From Verrucomicrobiaceae bacterium (GTDB taxonomy: Bacteria > Verrucomicrobiota > Verrucomicrobiia > Verrucomicrobiales > DEV007), in the NCBI GenBank assembly GCA_004211885.1, contig SHBV01000026.1, forward strand, positions 1 through 39,809: a stretch of DNA of 39,809 bases, written 5' to 3'. Position numbers and translations under genes: made by a program. Position 1 is the first letter of the stretch. The number at the start of each line of letters is the position of its first letter. The notes beneath the pieces are model-generated. The model was given only the letters and a program-made list of their open reading frames with translations. It was not told where the DNA came from and ran no database searches. Positions 15,287 through 23,975 of this stretch are shown one piece after another.

Positions 15287-18043
15287 CTAATTTGCCAAAT
15301 CGACTAAAATCTCTCTTGGCTTAGCCCCATCTCCTGGGCCTATGATTCCCCGCATTTCCAGAATATCCATCATTCTTGCGGCTCGAGTATATCCGAGACG
15401 AAGTCGTCTCTGAAGTAAGGAAGTTGACGCTCGGCGTTCAACCTGAATGACTTCTAAGCATTTTTCGATAATTTCCTCATCTTCTTCAGAGACTTCATCA
15501 TCTTCCCCGGATTTGCCGTTTATGCTGTCTTCAATTTCCTGTGCGAATATTGGGCTGGCTTGCTCAGAACAGAAATCGACCACAGATACACACTCTTCGT
15601 CTGTGATGAGTGCGCCTTGAGCTCTTTGTAGTTGAGCGCTTCCTGGTGGCAAATAGAGCATATCTCCCTTACCGACAAGTTTTTCTGCGCCTTTATTGTC
15701 CAAAATGACTCGACTATCTAATGAAGATGATACCTGGAATGCTATTCTTGACGGAATGTTCGCTTTGATTATTCCAGTAACAACATCTGCCCGCGGAGTT
15801 TGCGTTGCTATTATGAGATGAATACCAGCTGCCCTTGCTTTTTGGGCAATCCTTGCAATTGCCTGCTCAACATCTGCCGGTGCAGTTTGCATTAAGTCAG
15901 CCAGCTCGTCGATAATTACAACAATGTAAGGAAGTCTTTCAGGTATTTTTTCTTCCTCAGCACTATCAACAGAATCTATAATTTCCTTATTTCTTAGATG
16001 CTCTTCTTTACTGACTTCTGTAGTATTTGTTGAGTGCTCGCCCAGTATGTCTTCACTATGAGTTTGAGGTTTTGAGTCTTCTGATTCATTTATGGACGAG
16101 TCTTTACTTTCGACTTCGTTCCATTCTCCATCTTTTTCTCCTTCTTCGTATTCAACTTCAACTTCAACTTCAACCTCTTCATATTCCCATTCATCACCTT
16201 CTTCTGAATCCGTATCCTTTGGCCCTTCTTTATTCAAATCGAAGTCCAATTTAGATTGGCCACTAGAATCAAAAAATTCGCCCTGATCACTTTTGGACTC
16301 ATTATTTTGCTCTCTATTATTGAAAGCGTCAAAGTTGCGAAGGTTAAGCTTAGCGAATAACTGATAGCGTCTTTCCATTTCATTAACAACCCACCGCAAC
16401 GCAAGTAATACCTTTTTTGAATCGGTTACTACTGGAACGATTTGATGTGGTAAACTGTTATAGACCTGCATTTCGACCACCTTAGGGTCAATCATTATAA
16501 ATCGAAGTTCATCAGGAGTGAACCTATAGAGCATGCTCGCTATGATTCCGTTAATGCAAACAGATTTTCCGGCACCAGTGGCTCCTGCGACTAGGAGGTG
16601 CGGCATTTTTGCAAGGTCACCTATGACGGTTTTACCATAAACATCTTTGCCTAACGCTATTGGAATTTTATGTTGAGGGTCTGTGAATCTTGGATCTTCA
16701 AAAAGTTCCCTCAGGGCAACTGTGACTTTCTCATTATTTGCTATTTCTATGCCTACAGTGTCTTTTCCAGGAATAGGTGCGAGAATATTTATTCTTTCCG
16801 CTTTTGTGGCGCGTGCGATATCTGCTTCGAGCGCTGTAATTCTGTTTACTCTTAGCCCTTTGCTGGGATAGATCTCATAGCGTGTCACTGTCGGTCCTCG
16901 GGTAATGTCGCCTGCGCTGACATTAACATTAAAATTATCTAATGTTTCGACTATAGTTTTCTGAGTCTGAATTAAAAGATTCTTATCGGTAGGTTTTCGT
17001 TCTGATTGACTTTCATAAGTGAGTAAATCTATATCAGGGAGTTGATATCCAGGGAACTCGACTTCTTTTGGTGTGGAAAATTCTGATCCGTTAACACGAT
17101 CCACTGCTGATTTATTTGCAGCTAGTACTTCTGCTATCGAAGGTTTCCGCTCTTTAGCTTCTTCTGCAGATCTTACGGATGCATCATATATTTTTGGCTC
17201 AGCTATTACTGCTTCTTCAGTATTCTCTATATTCGCATCTTCTTCTGGTAAGGTATCCTCTGGAGAATCTTCTGTGAGTGGTGGATCTACTTTAGTCTCT
17301 TTTTTAGGTATCTGTTTCGATTGTTCTTTTTGATCTAACTGGATTGTTTTACCTATCTTTTTTTCTATTCGCTTTTGTTCTTTTTCAAGTTTCTTTTTTT
17401 GAATCAAGAGCCGATCATTTTCATTGGCCTTTGAGTAGATCCGGTGTTCATGCCACTTTTTCAAAGATCTATATGAGGCGATGAAAGTTTGTAATATTTG
17501 ACCTGGATGAACTCTTGTTATTAATAAGGCTGCAGAACAGTAGGCCGTTGACATTATTAAAAAGGAACCAACGTTTCCAGTCATCCCGACGAGCTTGTCT
17601 CCAACATATTCCCCAATGATTCCCCCAGTCCCTGAAATGTCAAAGGAGCCAGATTGAAGGAACCATTTTTGGTAATGCATGAGGCAGCACCCTGACACTA
17701 AGAGTATGCCAAACCCTAACAGGCTAATTTTAGATATTTGCGACTTCTTGAGTAACCTAGCAGCTCCAAACCAGATCATGATTACTGGTATCAGATAGCT
17801 AATTACGCCAATGGTATAAAATGACATTCCTGCCCAAGTTGCGCCTGGAGGTCCTAAAAAGTTATCTGCGGGCCTAGTTGGATTGACTGTGTGGCTAAAA
17901 GGAACCCATACGGGTAAATCATCTATAGAAAATGAGATGAGTGACAAAATATAAAGAAAACCGAAACCTATTAGGCCAAGGCTTAATAAGTGAGAATTTG
18001 AGAGTTCAAATTCCTTGCGCCTTTTACGTTTGGTATTTGCCAT
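15287..18043 (-). CDS. ftsK: FtsK/SpoIIIE DNA translocase with large acidic insertion
   Basis: 918 residues. Membrane helices lie near 18-40, 75-97, 103-121 and 158-176, followed by a charged linker (200-330). The alpha/beta motor follows: SAGDITRGPTVTRYEI (377-391), Walker A GATGAGKS (487-494), IMIDPKVVEM, Walker B IVVIIDELAD (707-716), and IARIAQKARAAGIHLIIATQTP. The C-terminal gamma winged helix is residues about 852-918 (RRASTSLLQRRLRLGYTRAARMMDILE), which reads KOPS in characterised FtsK. It pumps DNA at the septum to clear chromosomes and help dimer resolution. Unusual: about 125 acidic residues (roughly 578-703) sit inside the motor between NFDAFNNR and LPYIVVIID, where E. coli has a short loop. 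No Shine-Dalgarno sequence. Confidence 0.95.
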   Translation of the reverse strand: MANTKRKRRKEFELSNSHLLSLGLIGFGFLYILSLISFSIDDLPVWVPFSHTVNPTRPADNFLGPPGATWAGMSFYTIGVISYLIPVIMIWFGAARLLKKSQISKISLLGFGILLVSGCCLMHYQKWFLQSGSFDISGTGGIIGEYVGDKLVGMTGNVGSFLIMSTAYCSAALLITRVHPGQILQTFIASYRSLKKWHEHRIYSKANENDRLLIQKKKLEKEQKRIEKKIGKTIQLDQKEQSKQIPKKETKVDPPLTEDSPEDTLPEEDANIENTEEAVIAEPKIYDASVRSAEEAKERKPSIAEVLAANKSAVDRVNGSEFSTPKEVEFPGYQLPDIDLLTYESQSERKPTDKNLLIQTQKTIVETLDNFNVNVSAGDITRGPTVTRYEIYPSKGLRVNRITALEADIARATKAERINILAPIPGKDTVGIEIANNEKVTVALRELFEDPRFTDPQHKIPIALGKDVYGKTVIGDLAKMPHLLVAGATGAGKSVCINGIIASMLYRFTPDELRFIMIDPKVVEMQVYNSLPHQIVPVVTDSKKVLLALRWVVNEMERRYQLFAKLNLRNFDAFNNREQNNESKSDQGEFFDSSGQSKLDFDLNKEGPKDTDSEEGDEWEYEEVEVEVEVEYEEGEKDGEWNEVESKDSSINESEDSKPQTHSEDILGEHSTNTTEVSKEEHLRNKEIIDSVDSAEEEKIPERLPYIVVIIDELADLMQTAPADVEQAIARIAQKARAAGIHLIIATQTPRADVVTGIIKANIPSRIAFQVSSSLDSRVILDNKGAEKLVGKGDMLYLPPGSAQLQRAQGALITDEECVSVVDFCSEQASPIFAQEIEDSINGKSGEDDEVSEEDEEIIEKCLEVIQVERRASTSLLQRRLRLGYTRAARMMDILEMRGIIGPGDGAKPREILVDLAN
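16151..16174 (+). repeat. in-frame hexanucleotide repeat in ftsK (Val-Glu units)
   Basis: Four perfect TTCAAC units on the plus strand, encoding Val-Glu repeats on the minus strand (residues about 624-631 of FtsK). Being a multiple of three, gain or loss of units would not break the frame. Confidence 0.9.
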
Positions 18044-18178
18044 TAAAAATTATTAAAACCTTTGCGGATTCACGCCGGTTTTATAAATTATCTGCGAATC
18101 CTATGGATAAATTAGGCGAAAATTAGATAATAATCAAAAAATATCTGATTTTCATAATAATTAACATTTCTTATATAC
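18044..18178. promoter_or_regulatory. divergent promoter region ftsK / DUF2064 gene
   Basis: 135 bp, AT-rich. It holds GGATTC and GAATCC as separated inverted arms near 18065-18115. No clear promoter hexamers could be fixed. Confidence 0.35.
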
Positions 18179-18829
18179 TTGACTGATTTACTCTTAGTTT
18201 TTCTGAAATGGCCAGAACCTGGGCGAGTCAAAACTCGTTTAGCCAATGATATAGGAGCTGAAAAAGCAGCTGAAATTTATAGAATCCTTGTTCAGAGAGT
18301 CATCCAGCGAATTTCTCCAATTTATAGCGAATTAGAGGGTGTTTGTTGGGTTTTTGACCCAATAGAGAAAGAATATGAAATTAAGGATTGGATCAAAAAA
18401 GAACTGAATGATTTAGGTTTTACTGATTTAAAGAGGCATTGTTTTTGGTCTCAATCGGCTGGGGACTTAGGGGAGCGTCTCCGAAGTGCTTTCGAAAAGG
18501 CTTTTTCTTTGGGTTATGATAGAATTATAGGGATAGGTACTGATTGCATTGAGCTGGACAGCTTAACGATAGAACAGGCTTTGGTGAGTCTATCAAGTGA
18601 ACGATCTATAGTTTTTGGTCCATCTTTTGATGGAGGTTATTACCTCATTGGAATGAGGAGTAATTTAGGTCTATCGGTATTTAAGAGTATTTCTTGGAGC
18701 ACCTCGAAGGTTTTGAAGCAAAGTTTAGATCAAGCTGTTTCCGTGGACTTGGACTATACCTTATTAGATGAATTTAATGATGTGGATACTTTGGAGGATT
18801 GGGACTCTATAAGGTTCTTGATTGAATAA
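18179..18829 (+). CDS. DUF2064 / TIGR04282 glycosyltransferase-like protein
   Basis: 216 residues from a TTG start at 18179. The N-terminus LLLVFLKWPEPGRVKTRLA is the hallmark of the family, which adopts a nucleotide-sugar transferase (GT-A) fold. GIGTDCIELD supplies the acidic metal-binding motif, and GPSFDGGYYLIGM is the second signature. Members are often near cofactor, arsenosugar or sterol-type glycosylation genes and their substrates are mostly unknown. No signal peptide, so cytoplasmic. No ATG lies nearby in frame, and the alignment begins at the TTG. It is transcribed away from ftsK, with an 86-bp gap to the next gene. Confidence 0.85.
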   Translation: MTDLLLVFLKWPEPGRVKTRLANDIGAEKAAEIYRILVQRVIQRISPIYSELEGVCWVFDPIEKEYEIKDWIKKELNDLGFTDLKRHCFWSQSAGDLGERLRSAFEKAFSLGYDRIIGIGTDCIELDSLTIEQALVSLSSERSIVFGPSFDGGYYLIGMRSNLGLSVFKSISWSTSKVLKQSLDQAVSVDLDYTLLDEFNDVDTLEDWDSIRFLIE

Positions 18830-18915
18830 ATGTTAATGAAGATATTACTTTTTCAGTATTGAGATTCATAGTCTTATGAGTCATCCTGTTAGTCCAAATC
18901 CAACTATTTCATTTA

Positions 18916-20238
18916 ATGTCTTCTATTTCCAAGTTATCCCGTCGCAAGTTTGTAAAATCTAGCGCATTGAGCGCTTTCGCATTTCAGGTTGTTCCTAGTC
19001 GTGTCTTTGGTGCCAATGAACGTGTGGCAGTCGCAGGGATTGGAGCAGGGGGAAAGGGTGCCAGTGATATAGCAGGAGCAAAGGGAGCAGGAGCGGACAT
19101 CGTAGGCTTGTGTGATGTTGATGCGGGTCGGCTCAATGGTGCTGTTAAAAAGTATCCAGGAGCTAAGGGATTCTCTGATTACCGAAAGTTGTTTGATGAG
19201 CTTGGCAAGAGCATCGATGCGGTTACCGTTTCGACTCCTGACCACATGCATTTCCATGCCGCATTGACTGCAATCAAGATGGGAAAGCATGCATATGTGC
19301 AAAAGCCCTTGACTCATTCCATATGGGAAGCAAGAACGCTCACGCTTGAAGCTGCTAAAAATAAGGTCATAACTCAAATGGGTAATCAGGCTCATGCTGG
19401 CGAGCCGATTCGTCGTGCCGTTGAGCTTATAAGGGCAGGAGTCATTGGCAAGGTTAAGGAAGTTCATGCTTGGACGAATCGCCCTATTTGGCCTCAAGGC
19501 GTTAAGAATGCTCTTCCGGCTCAGGAAATTCCAAAGAGCATGGATTGGGATCAGTGGATAGGCCCTGCACCGATGCGTGATTATAACGCTGGCTATGCTC
19601 CATTTAAATGGAGGGGCTGGTGGGACTTCGGAACAGGGGCATTAGGAGACATGGGATGTCACATTATGGATATGCCTTTCTGGGCCCTTGATCTTAAGCA
19701 TCCATCGGCCGTTGAGGCTAAGCAGCGAGGTAACTCAATTCATTCGGGGCCTAATAAATCCATTGTCACTTATACTTTTCCAGAAGGAAAGTATAACCAT
19801 AAGATGCCATACGTTTGGTATGATGGGGGTCACATGCCTGAGGCATCTGTCTTTGAAGGGACGATAGTCAATCCATCTAACGCGAAAAAATTTGATCTAA
19901 TAATAATAGGAGATAAGGGCAAATTTCTCTTTAATCGTAACAGTCAGAAGTGGAAAACTACTCCCGAAGATCTTATTGAGAGCGCGGATCCGGACAAGAC
20001 AATACCAAGAGTAAAGAACGAGGATCAAGAATGGATTGATGCTATTCGCGGAGTCGGCAGCGAGCCCCTTTCTGGATTTGCTTATTCTGGTCCTTTCACG
20101 GAGACGGTACTCTTAGGAAATCTTGCAGTTAGGCTTGGCAAGAGAATCGAATGGGACGGTCCGAACCTTCGTGCTACAAATGTGCCGGAAGCAGCGTCTA
20201 TTATTAAAAGAAAATACCGCAAGGGCTGGGAAGTTTAA
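18916..20238 (+). CDS. Tat-exported Gfo/Idh/MocA family oxidoreductase
   Basis: 440 residues. A twin-arginine signal (SRRKFVKSSALSAFAFQVV, residues about 8-26) directs export of the folded, cofactor-loaded protein. The mature part starts with a Rossmann fold (VAVAGIGAGGKG), then VSTPDHMHFHAA and the catalytic-lysine region YVQKPLTHS. The C-terminal alpha/beta substrate domain contains DWDQWIGPAP and WRGWWDFGTGALGDMGCHIMD, the usual form of the PVC-group exported members. Family enzymes oxidise or reduce sugars and sugar derivatives with NAD(P); the exported PVC versions are probably part of polysaccharide breakdown, but the substrate is unknown here. A small exported protein follows 43 bp downstream. 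Confidence 0.93.
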   Translation: MSSISKLSRRKFVKSSALSAFAFQVVPSRVFGANERVAVAGIGAGGKGASDIAGAKGAGADIVGLCDVDAGRLNGAVKKYPGAKGFSDYRKLFDELGKSIDAVTVSTPDHMHFHAALTAIKMGKHAYVQKPLTHSIWEARTLTLEAAKNKVITQMGNQAHAGEPIRRAVELIRAGVIGKVKEVHAWTNRPIWPQGVKNALPAQEIPKSMDWDQWIGPAPMRDYNAGYAPFKWRGWWDFGTGALGDMGCHIMDMPFWALDLKHPSAVEAKQRGNSIHSGPNKSIVTYTFPEGKYNHKMPYVWYDGGHMPEASVFEGTIVNPSNAKKFDLIIIGDKGKFLFNRNSQKWKTTPEDLIESADPDKTIPRVKNEDQEWIDAIRGVGSEPLSGFAYSGPFTETVLLGNLAVRLGKRIEWDGPNLRATNVPEAASIIKRKYRKGWEV

Positions 20239-20281
20239 TTGAGATTAGATTCGTCTATATTTCTTATCAGGCAGAAGAAAA

Positions 20282-20506
20282 TTGAAATTAAGATATATTT
20301 TTTTAGGGCTAGCTTGCATCTTTTATTTTCCTTGTTGTAAAACTCAAGATAACGAGTTTGGCATCCCTCCTGATCGAACTTCAAAGGTTCCACGTTTATT
20401 TTCTGGAGAATACTCTCGTAAATGGCAAGAGACTCGATCTCGTTGGGCCGACCGTGAAGATAAAAAGTTCAATCAAATGTTTGAACGAATTAAGGGTGAT
20501 CGGTGA
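20282..20506 (+). CDS. small exported hypothetical protein
   Basis: 74 residues from a TTG start (20282). A hydrophobic N-terminus (LRYIFLGLACIFYFPCC) could be a signal peptide. A cysteine follows GLA at residue 12, which is early for a lipobox, and CC at 18-19 is another candidate, so lipoprotein status is open. The remainder is charged (RKWQETRSRWADREDKKFNQMF). No family recognised. It lies 43 bp after the Gfo/Idh/MocA gene on the same strand and may be co-transcribed with it. Confidence 0.6.
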   Translation: MKLRYIFLGLACIFYFPCCKTQDNEFGIPPDRTSKVPRLFSGEYSRKWQETRSRWADREDKKFNQMFERIKGDR

Positions 20507-20531
20507 GTAAAAGAGCAGTTTCAATTTAAAC

Positions 20532-21545
20532 TCATACAAGCTCCATGGCTTTATGAGCAACGCCAATTGCCGCAGCATAGTCACCTCCAACGGCCCAATC
20601 GAATCTGGTAGTGACTCCGTGTGGAGGTATAGGTGAGTTCACATAAAAAGATGGAGCCCTTTCTTCGAAACCGAGTCTCACATTTTCTAAATACCAGTCT
20701 CGGAATCCAGTTTCTGCCAAGCCTCCACCAATCACAATTAATCCAGGATCTAGTTCACTTGCTTGGTCACCCATTGCCCATCCTAATATGTGTGCTTGTC
20801 TCTGAAACAGGGACCTTGCTAGTGGATCTTCCTTTTCACAATAGTCCCGTAACTGGAAGGCTTTCTCTTCAATGCTAATTTGTTCTTGCGCGAGTGGATG
20901 ACTGGAATTCTCGTCTTTATCCAATTCAATTTTGAGACGCCTCCTTAGAGCGACTAGTGAAACCCAAGCCTCAAGAGAACCTGGTCCCTTGCCCGCACAC
21001 TCAGGGAGGCTCCCGTCTTCTTCTCTGAAAGGGACAGAAATGGCACCCACTTCCATTGCTAATCCATTGCAACCTTCATATAGTTGTCCTTTGCCAAGAA
21101 CAAATCCTCCGCCGAGCCCGGTCCCCGGTGCCACAAAAAGTAGAGGCCCATCGTGGCCTGGGCGCAGGATCCATTCTCCGTAAGCGGCAGCATTACCGTC
21201 ATTTGTCATATAACATGGACGGTGAATTTCTTTAGAAAATTCGTCTCGAATATTAGTGCCTACCCAGTCTTCATTTAGATTGGCCTGTCCCCATATGACT
21301 CCGTCAGATGATGGGGCCGGAACATCTATCCCAGCGGCTGTAATATTTGAAGATTCGATTGAATTATCAGTGCATATACGATCAATGGCAGCGCGTAACT
21401 GCTTGAACGTTGCTTTGTATCCGTCGCTTCCATGTGAACGTACTTCTACACCACTACCAATTTGTCTGCCACTCTCATTGAGCAGTGCAGCTTTGACTGT
21501 AGTGCCGCCGATATCTAATCCGACGAAATAAGCCGATCCTTCCAT
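20532..21545 (-). CDS. ROK-family sugar kinase (glucokinase-like) with degenerate zinc motif
   Basis: 337 residues. The ATP-binding motif FVGLDIGGTTVKAAL (7-21), catalytic Asp in NDGNAA (D116) and GTGLGGGFVL (141-150) place it in the ROK family, which phosphorylates sugars such as glucose. The family's zinc site is mostly lost. The histidine of EIGH is Ala168 (MEVGA), and the CxCGxxGCxE motif reads CAGKGPGSLE (183-192), keeping only the first cysteine. It sits 23 bp behind the class II aldolase gene, close to PPi-PFK, so a role in sugar entry to glycolysis (glucose to glucose 6-phosphate) is the likeliest, but substrate cannot be read from sequence. Confidence 0.88.
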   Translation of the reverse strand: MEGSAYFVGLDIGGTTVKAALLNESGRQIGSGVEVRSHGSDGYKATFKQLRAAIDRICTDNSIESSNITAAGIDVPAPSSDGVIWGQANLNEDWVGTNIRDEFSKEIHRPCYMTNDGNAAAYGEWILRPGHDGPLLFVAPGTGLGGGFVLGKGQLYEGCNGLAMEVGAISVPFREEDGSLPECAGKGPGSLEAWVSLVALRRRLKIELDKDENSSHPLAQEQISIEEKAFQLRDYCEKEDPLARSLFQRQAHILGWAMGDQASELDPGLIVIGGGLAETGFRDWYLENVRLGFEERAPSFYVNSPIPPHGVTTRFDWAVGGDYAAAIGVAHKAMELV

Positions 21546-21568
21546 CGGTTAATAATTCTTTATTAGTG

Positions 21569-22603
21569 CTAAGCTTGTTTGATGATTGTTTTATCGACAG
21601 ATAACAAATCATCACATGCCTGTCCTACTCTGTCAGCCATAGCTTGTTCGCCTGCTTTAAGGTAAGAGCGGGGATCGTATACTTTTTTGTTACCGATTTC
21701 TCCGTCAACTTTAAGAACCCCATCGTAATTACTGAGCATGTGCCCAGCTATGGGCCTGGAAAATGCGTATTGAGTGTCGGTATCCACGTTCATTTTTACT
21801 ACTCCATAGTCAAGAGTTTCCCTTATCTCTGACAAGAGGCTCCCAGATCCTCCGTGAAAAACGAGATCAAATTCTGCTGTCTCTCCATACTTTTCCTGAA
21901 CAGCGCTCTGACCTTCCTTTAAGATCTCTGGTTTTAGTTTTACTGCGCCAGGCTTATAATGGCCATGCACGTTGCCGAAAGTGGCAGCGAAAGTAAAGCG
22001 TCCCAGATCGGCCAAGGCTTCATGAACGGCAACCATATCCTCAGGTGTTGTGTAGAGATCTTCGTCAGGAGTATCTTCTGATCCAGCAGATCCATCTTCT
22101 TCACCCCCTACGACGCCGGCTTCGACTTCAAGGATAATTTCGTGCTCGGCACATTTCTTTAAATAGGTTTGAGAAATAGCCATATTTTCATCTAATGGGA
22201 GAATAGATGCGTCGAGCATATGATTTTGGAATAAATTATTTTCACCTTTTGCTCTTCTGGCTGCAGTGGCCTCGATCAATGGATCTAAGAAGGATTCCGC
22301 TGTTCCGGGTTGGCAGTGATCAGTGTTAAGACCAATAAGGACATCATATTGTTCCGCCAGAGCATGGGCTGCTTCTGCAAGAATAATGGTGCCCTTCGTT
22401 GCGTCTTTATTATTTAGTCCCGAGGCAAACTGTCCGGCACCAGTTGAGAACTGAATAATACCATCAGACTTATTGTCTGCGAATCCCTTTAATGCTGCGT
22501 TTAGCGTCGGAATACTCGAGCAATTAATAGCTGGATAGGCGTAATCACCCTCTTGGGCGGCGTCTAACATGGTTGCGAATTGTGATGGGGTTGCTATAGG
22601 CAT
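21569..22603 (-). CDS. fba: class II fructose-bisphosphate aldolase
   Basis: 344 residues from the ATG at 22603 (MPIATPSQF). The frame is open upstream to 22801, but that extension overlaps PPi-PFK and matches nothing in the family. Zn-dependent cleavage of fructose 1,6-bisphosphate to glyceraldehyde 3-phosphate and dihydroxyacetone phosphate. Motifs: GLNTDHC (catalytic Asp and zinc His), LEVEAGVVGGEEDG, ATFGNVHGHY (zinc His) and FHGGSGS (phosphate loop). The length and GEEDG motif fit the E. coli FbaA-like subtype. Divergent from PPi-PFK, whose product it uses, with a shared 137-bp promoter region. Likely an operon with the ROK kinase. Confidence 0.95.
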   Translation of the reverse strand: MPIATPSQFATMLDAAQEGDYAYPAINCSSIPTLNAALKGFADNKSDGIIQFSTGAGQFASGLNNKDATKGTIILAEAAHALAEQYDVLIGLNTDHCQPGTAESFLDPLIEATAARRAKGENNLFQNHMLDASILPLDENMAISQTYLKKCAEHEIILEVEAGVVGGEEDGSAGSEDTPDEDLYTTPEDMVAVHEALADLGRFTFAATFGNVHGHYKPGAVKLKPEILKEGQSAVQEKYGETAEFDLVFHGGSGSLLSEIRETLDYGVVKMNVDTDTQYAFSRPIAGHMLSNYDGVLKVDGEIGNKKVYDPRSYLKAGEQAMADRVGQACDDLLSVDKTIIKQA

Positions 22604-22740
22604 ATTGGGCGCGAAGTTAGTGGTTGGTTCCTTATACGTCAAGGTCAGGTAAATGCATAAGCTTGCGCATCGCAAAAAGATGGCTAATCTGCACGAATTT
22701 GCTAGCAAAATTGAAGTAGAAAGACTCAAGATCCAATAAT
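22604..22740. promoter_or_regulatory. shared divergent promoter region, fba / PPi-PFK
   Basis: 137 bp once the aldolase start is set at 22603. Two consecutive glycolytic enzymes are transcribed outward from it. ATGC and GCAT arms around an AAGCTT core (about 22655-22670) are the only symmetry seen. Confidence 0.45.
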
Positions 22741-23961
22741 ATGTCAAAGAAAATTGCATTCTTAACTGCTGGGGGCATTGCTCCTTGTTTATCCTCATCA
22801 ATTGGCGCTCTGATAGAGCGTTATAATGAACTTATTCCCGATGCTGAACTGATAGGATATCTGAACGGGTATCAGGGCTTGCTTCTTGGTAAGTCCATTA
22901 TCTTTAGCGAAGAGGTGAAAAAAAATTATGATGTTCTTTTTAATTTTGGCGGTAGTGCGATTGGAAATAGTCGAGTCAAGTTGACCAATATTAAGGATTG
23001 TACAAAGCGTGGTCTCGTTAATGAGGGCCAGGACCCTCTGCAGATTGCAGCTGAGCAACTAAAAGCCGATAATGTTGATATCCTACATACGATCGGGGGA
23101 GATGACACGAATACGACTGCCGCAGATTTGGCGAAATATTTGGAAGATAACGGTTATGGACTGACAGTTGTCGGGCTTCCCAAGACAGTTGATAATGATG
23201 TTTTCCCTATTGATCAGACGCTCGGTGCATGGACCGCAGCAGAACAAAGTGCATTGTTTTTTGAGAATGTTGCGAATGAGAATACGACTAGTACACGTCA
23301 GCTCATAATTCATGAGGTGATGGGTCGTCACTGTGGATGGCTCACAGCTGCAGCAGCTAGTGATTATAGAAAGCGCTTAGATAGCTATAGATGGTTACCT
23401 GAGATCAATGTGTGTAGGGAGAGATGGGATGTGCATGCGGTATGGGTTCCGGAAATGGAGCTTGATCTTGAATCTGAACTTGTTCGACTCAATCAACTCA
23501 TGGACGATAATGACTGTGTAAATATTTTCTTAAGTGAAGGAGCGGGAACTGATGCCATAATTCGTGAGAAGGAATCGGCAGGAGAGGAGCTAAGAAGGGA
23601 TGCTTTCGGACACGTTAGGTTAGATGAACTGAATCCCGGAAAATGGTTCGCCTCGAGGCTCAAGGATTCTCTCTCAGCGGACAAAGTGTTGGTGCAAAAG
23701 AGTGGTTATTTTGCTCGAGCAGCAAGACCAAATGATAGGGACCTTGAATTAATCAAGAGGAGCGCTGCTGCTGCTGCTGAGGCGGCATTGGCGGGTGAGA
23801 GTGGCGTTGCGGGTCTTGATGCTGACAATCAGGGAGAAATGTCCATCATTGATTTTTCAAGAATTGCCGGTGGCAAGCCATTTGATATTGATGAGCCTTG
23901 GTTTGGCGAATTGCTATCGGCTATCGGTCAACCCAAGACCGGCAAGGTAGCGGGGCATTAA
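22741..23961 (+). CDS. pfp: pyrophosphate-dependent 6-phosphofructokinase
   Basis: 406 residues. It phosphorylates fructose 6-phosphate using pyrophosphate; with PPi the step is reversible and serves both glycolysis and gluconeogenesis. The phosphoryl-donor motif is GGDDT (119-123). In ATP enzymes this is GGDGS or GGDGT, and Asp at the fourth position (D122) is the accepted marker of PPi use. Other motifs: LPKTVDNDV (146-154) with the PPi-type catalytic KTVDND, and MGRHCGWLTA. No Shine-Dalgarno sequence before the ATG. It is divergent from fba and 1.6 kb from a membrane pyrophosphatase, which also uses PPi. Confidence 0.94.
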   Translation: MSKKIAFLTAGGIAPCLSSSIGALIERYNELIPDAELIGYLNGYQGLLLGKSIIFSEEVKKNYDVLFNFGGSAIGNSRVKLTNIKDCTKRGLVNEGQDPLQIAAEQLKADNVDILHTIGGDDTNTTAADLAKYLEDNGYGLTVVGLPKTVDNDVFPIDQTLGAWTAAEQSALFFENVANENTTSTRQLIIHEVMGRHCGWLTAAAASDYRKRLDSYRWLPEINVCRERWDVHAVWVPEMELDLESELVRLNQLMDDNDCVNIFLSEGAGTDAIIREKESAGEELRRDAFGHVRLDELNPGKWFASRLKDSLSADKVLVQKSGYFARAARPNDRDLELIKRSAAAAAEAALAGESGVAGLDADNQGEMSIIDFSRIAGGKPFDIDEPWFGELLSAIGQPKTGKVAGH

Positions 23962-23975
23962 TAACACAAGCTTGA

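Noticed and set aside
16130..16190. CRISPR-like or satellite array
   Set aside because: The repeat is a 6-bp in-frame coding tract within ftsK with no spacers.
18934..19497. 187-codon frame antisense to the Gfo/Idh/MocA gene
   Set aside because: Shadow frame: no family motif, and the plus-strand reading is a full-length known family.
22604..22801. N-terminal extension of the aldolase frame
   Set aside because: It overlaps the PPi-PFK start, encodes a hydrophobic stretch foreign to the family, and the family start fits MPIATPSQF at 22603.
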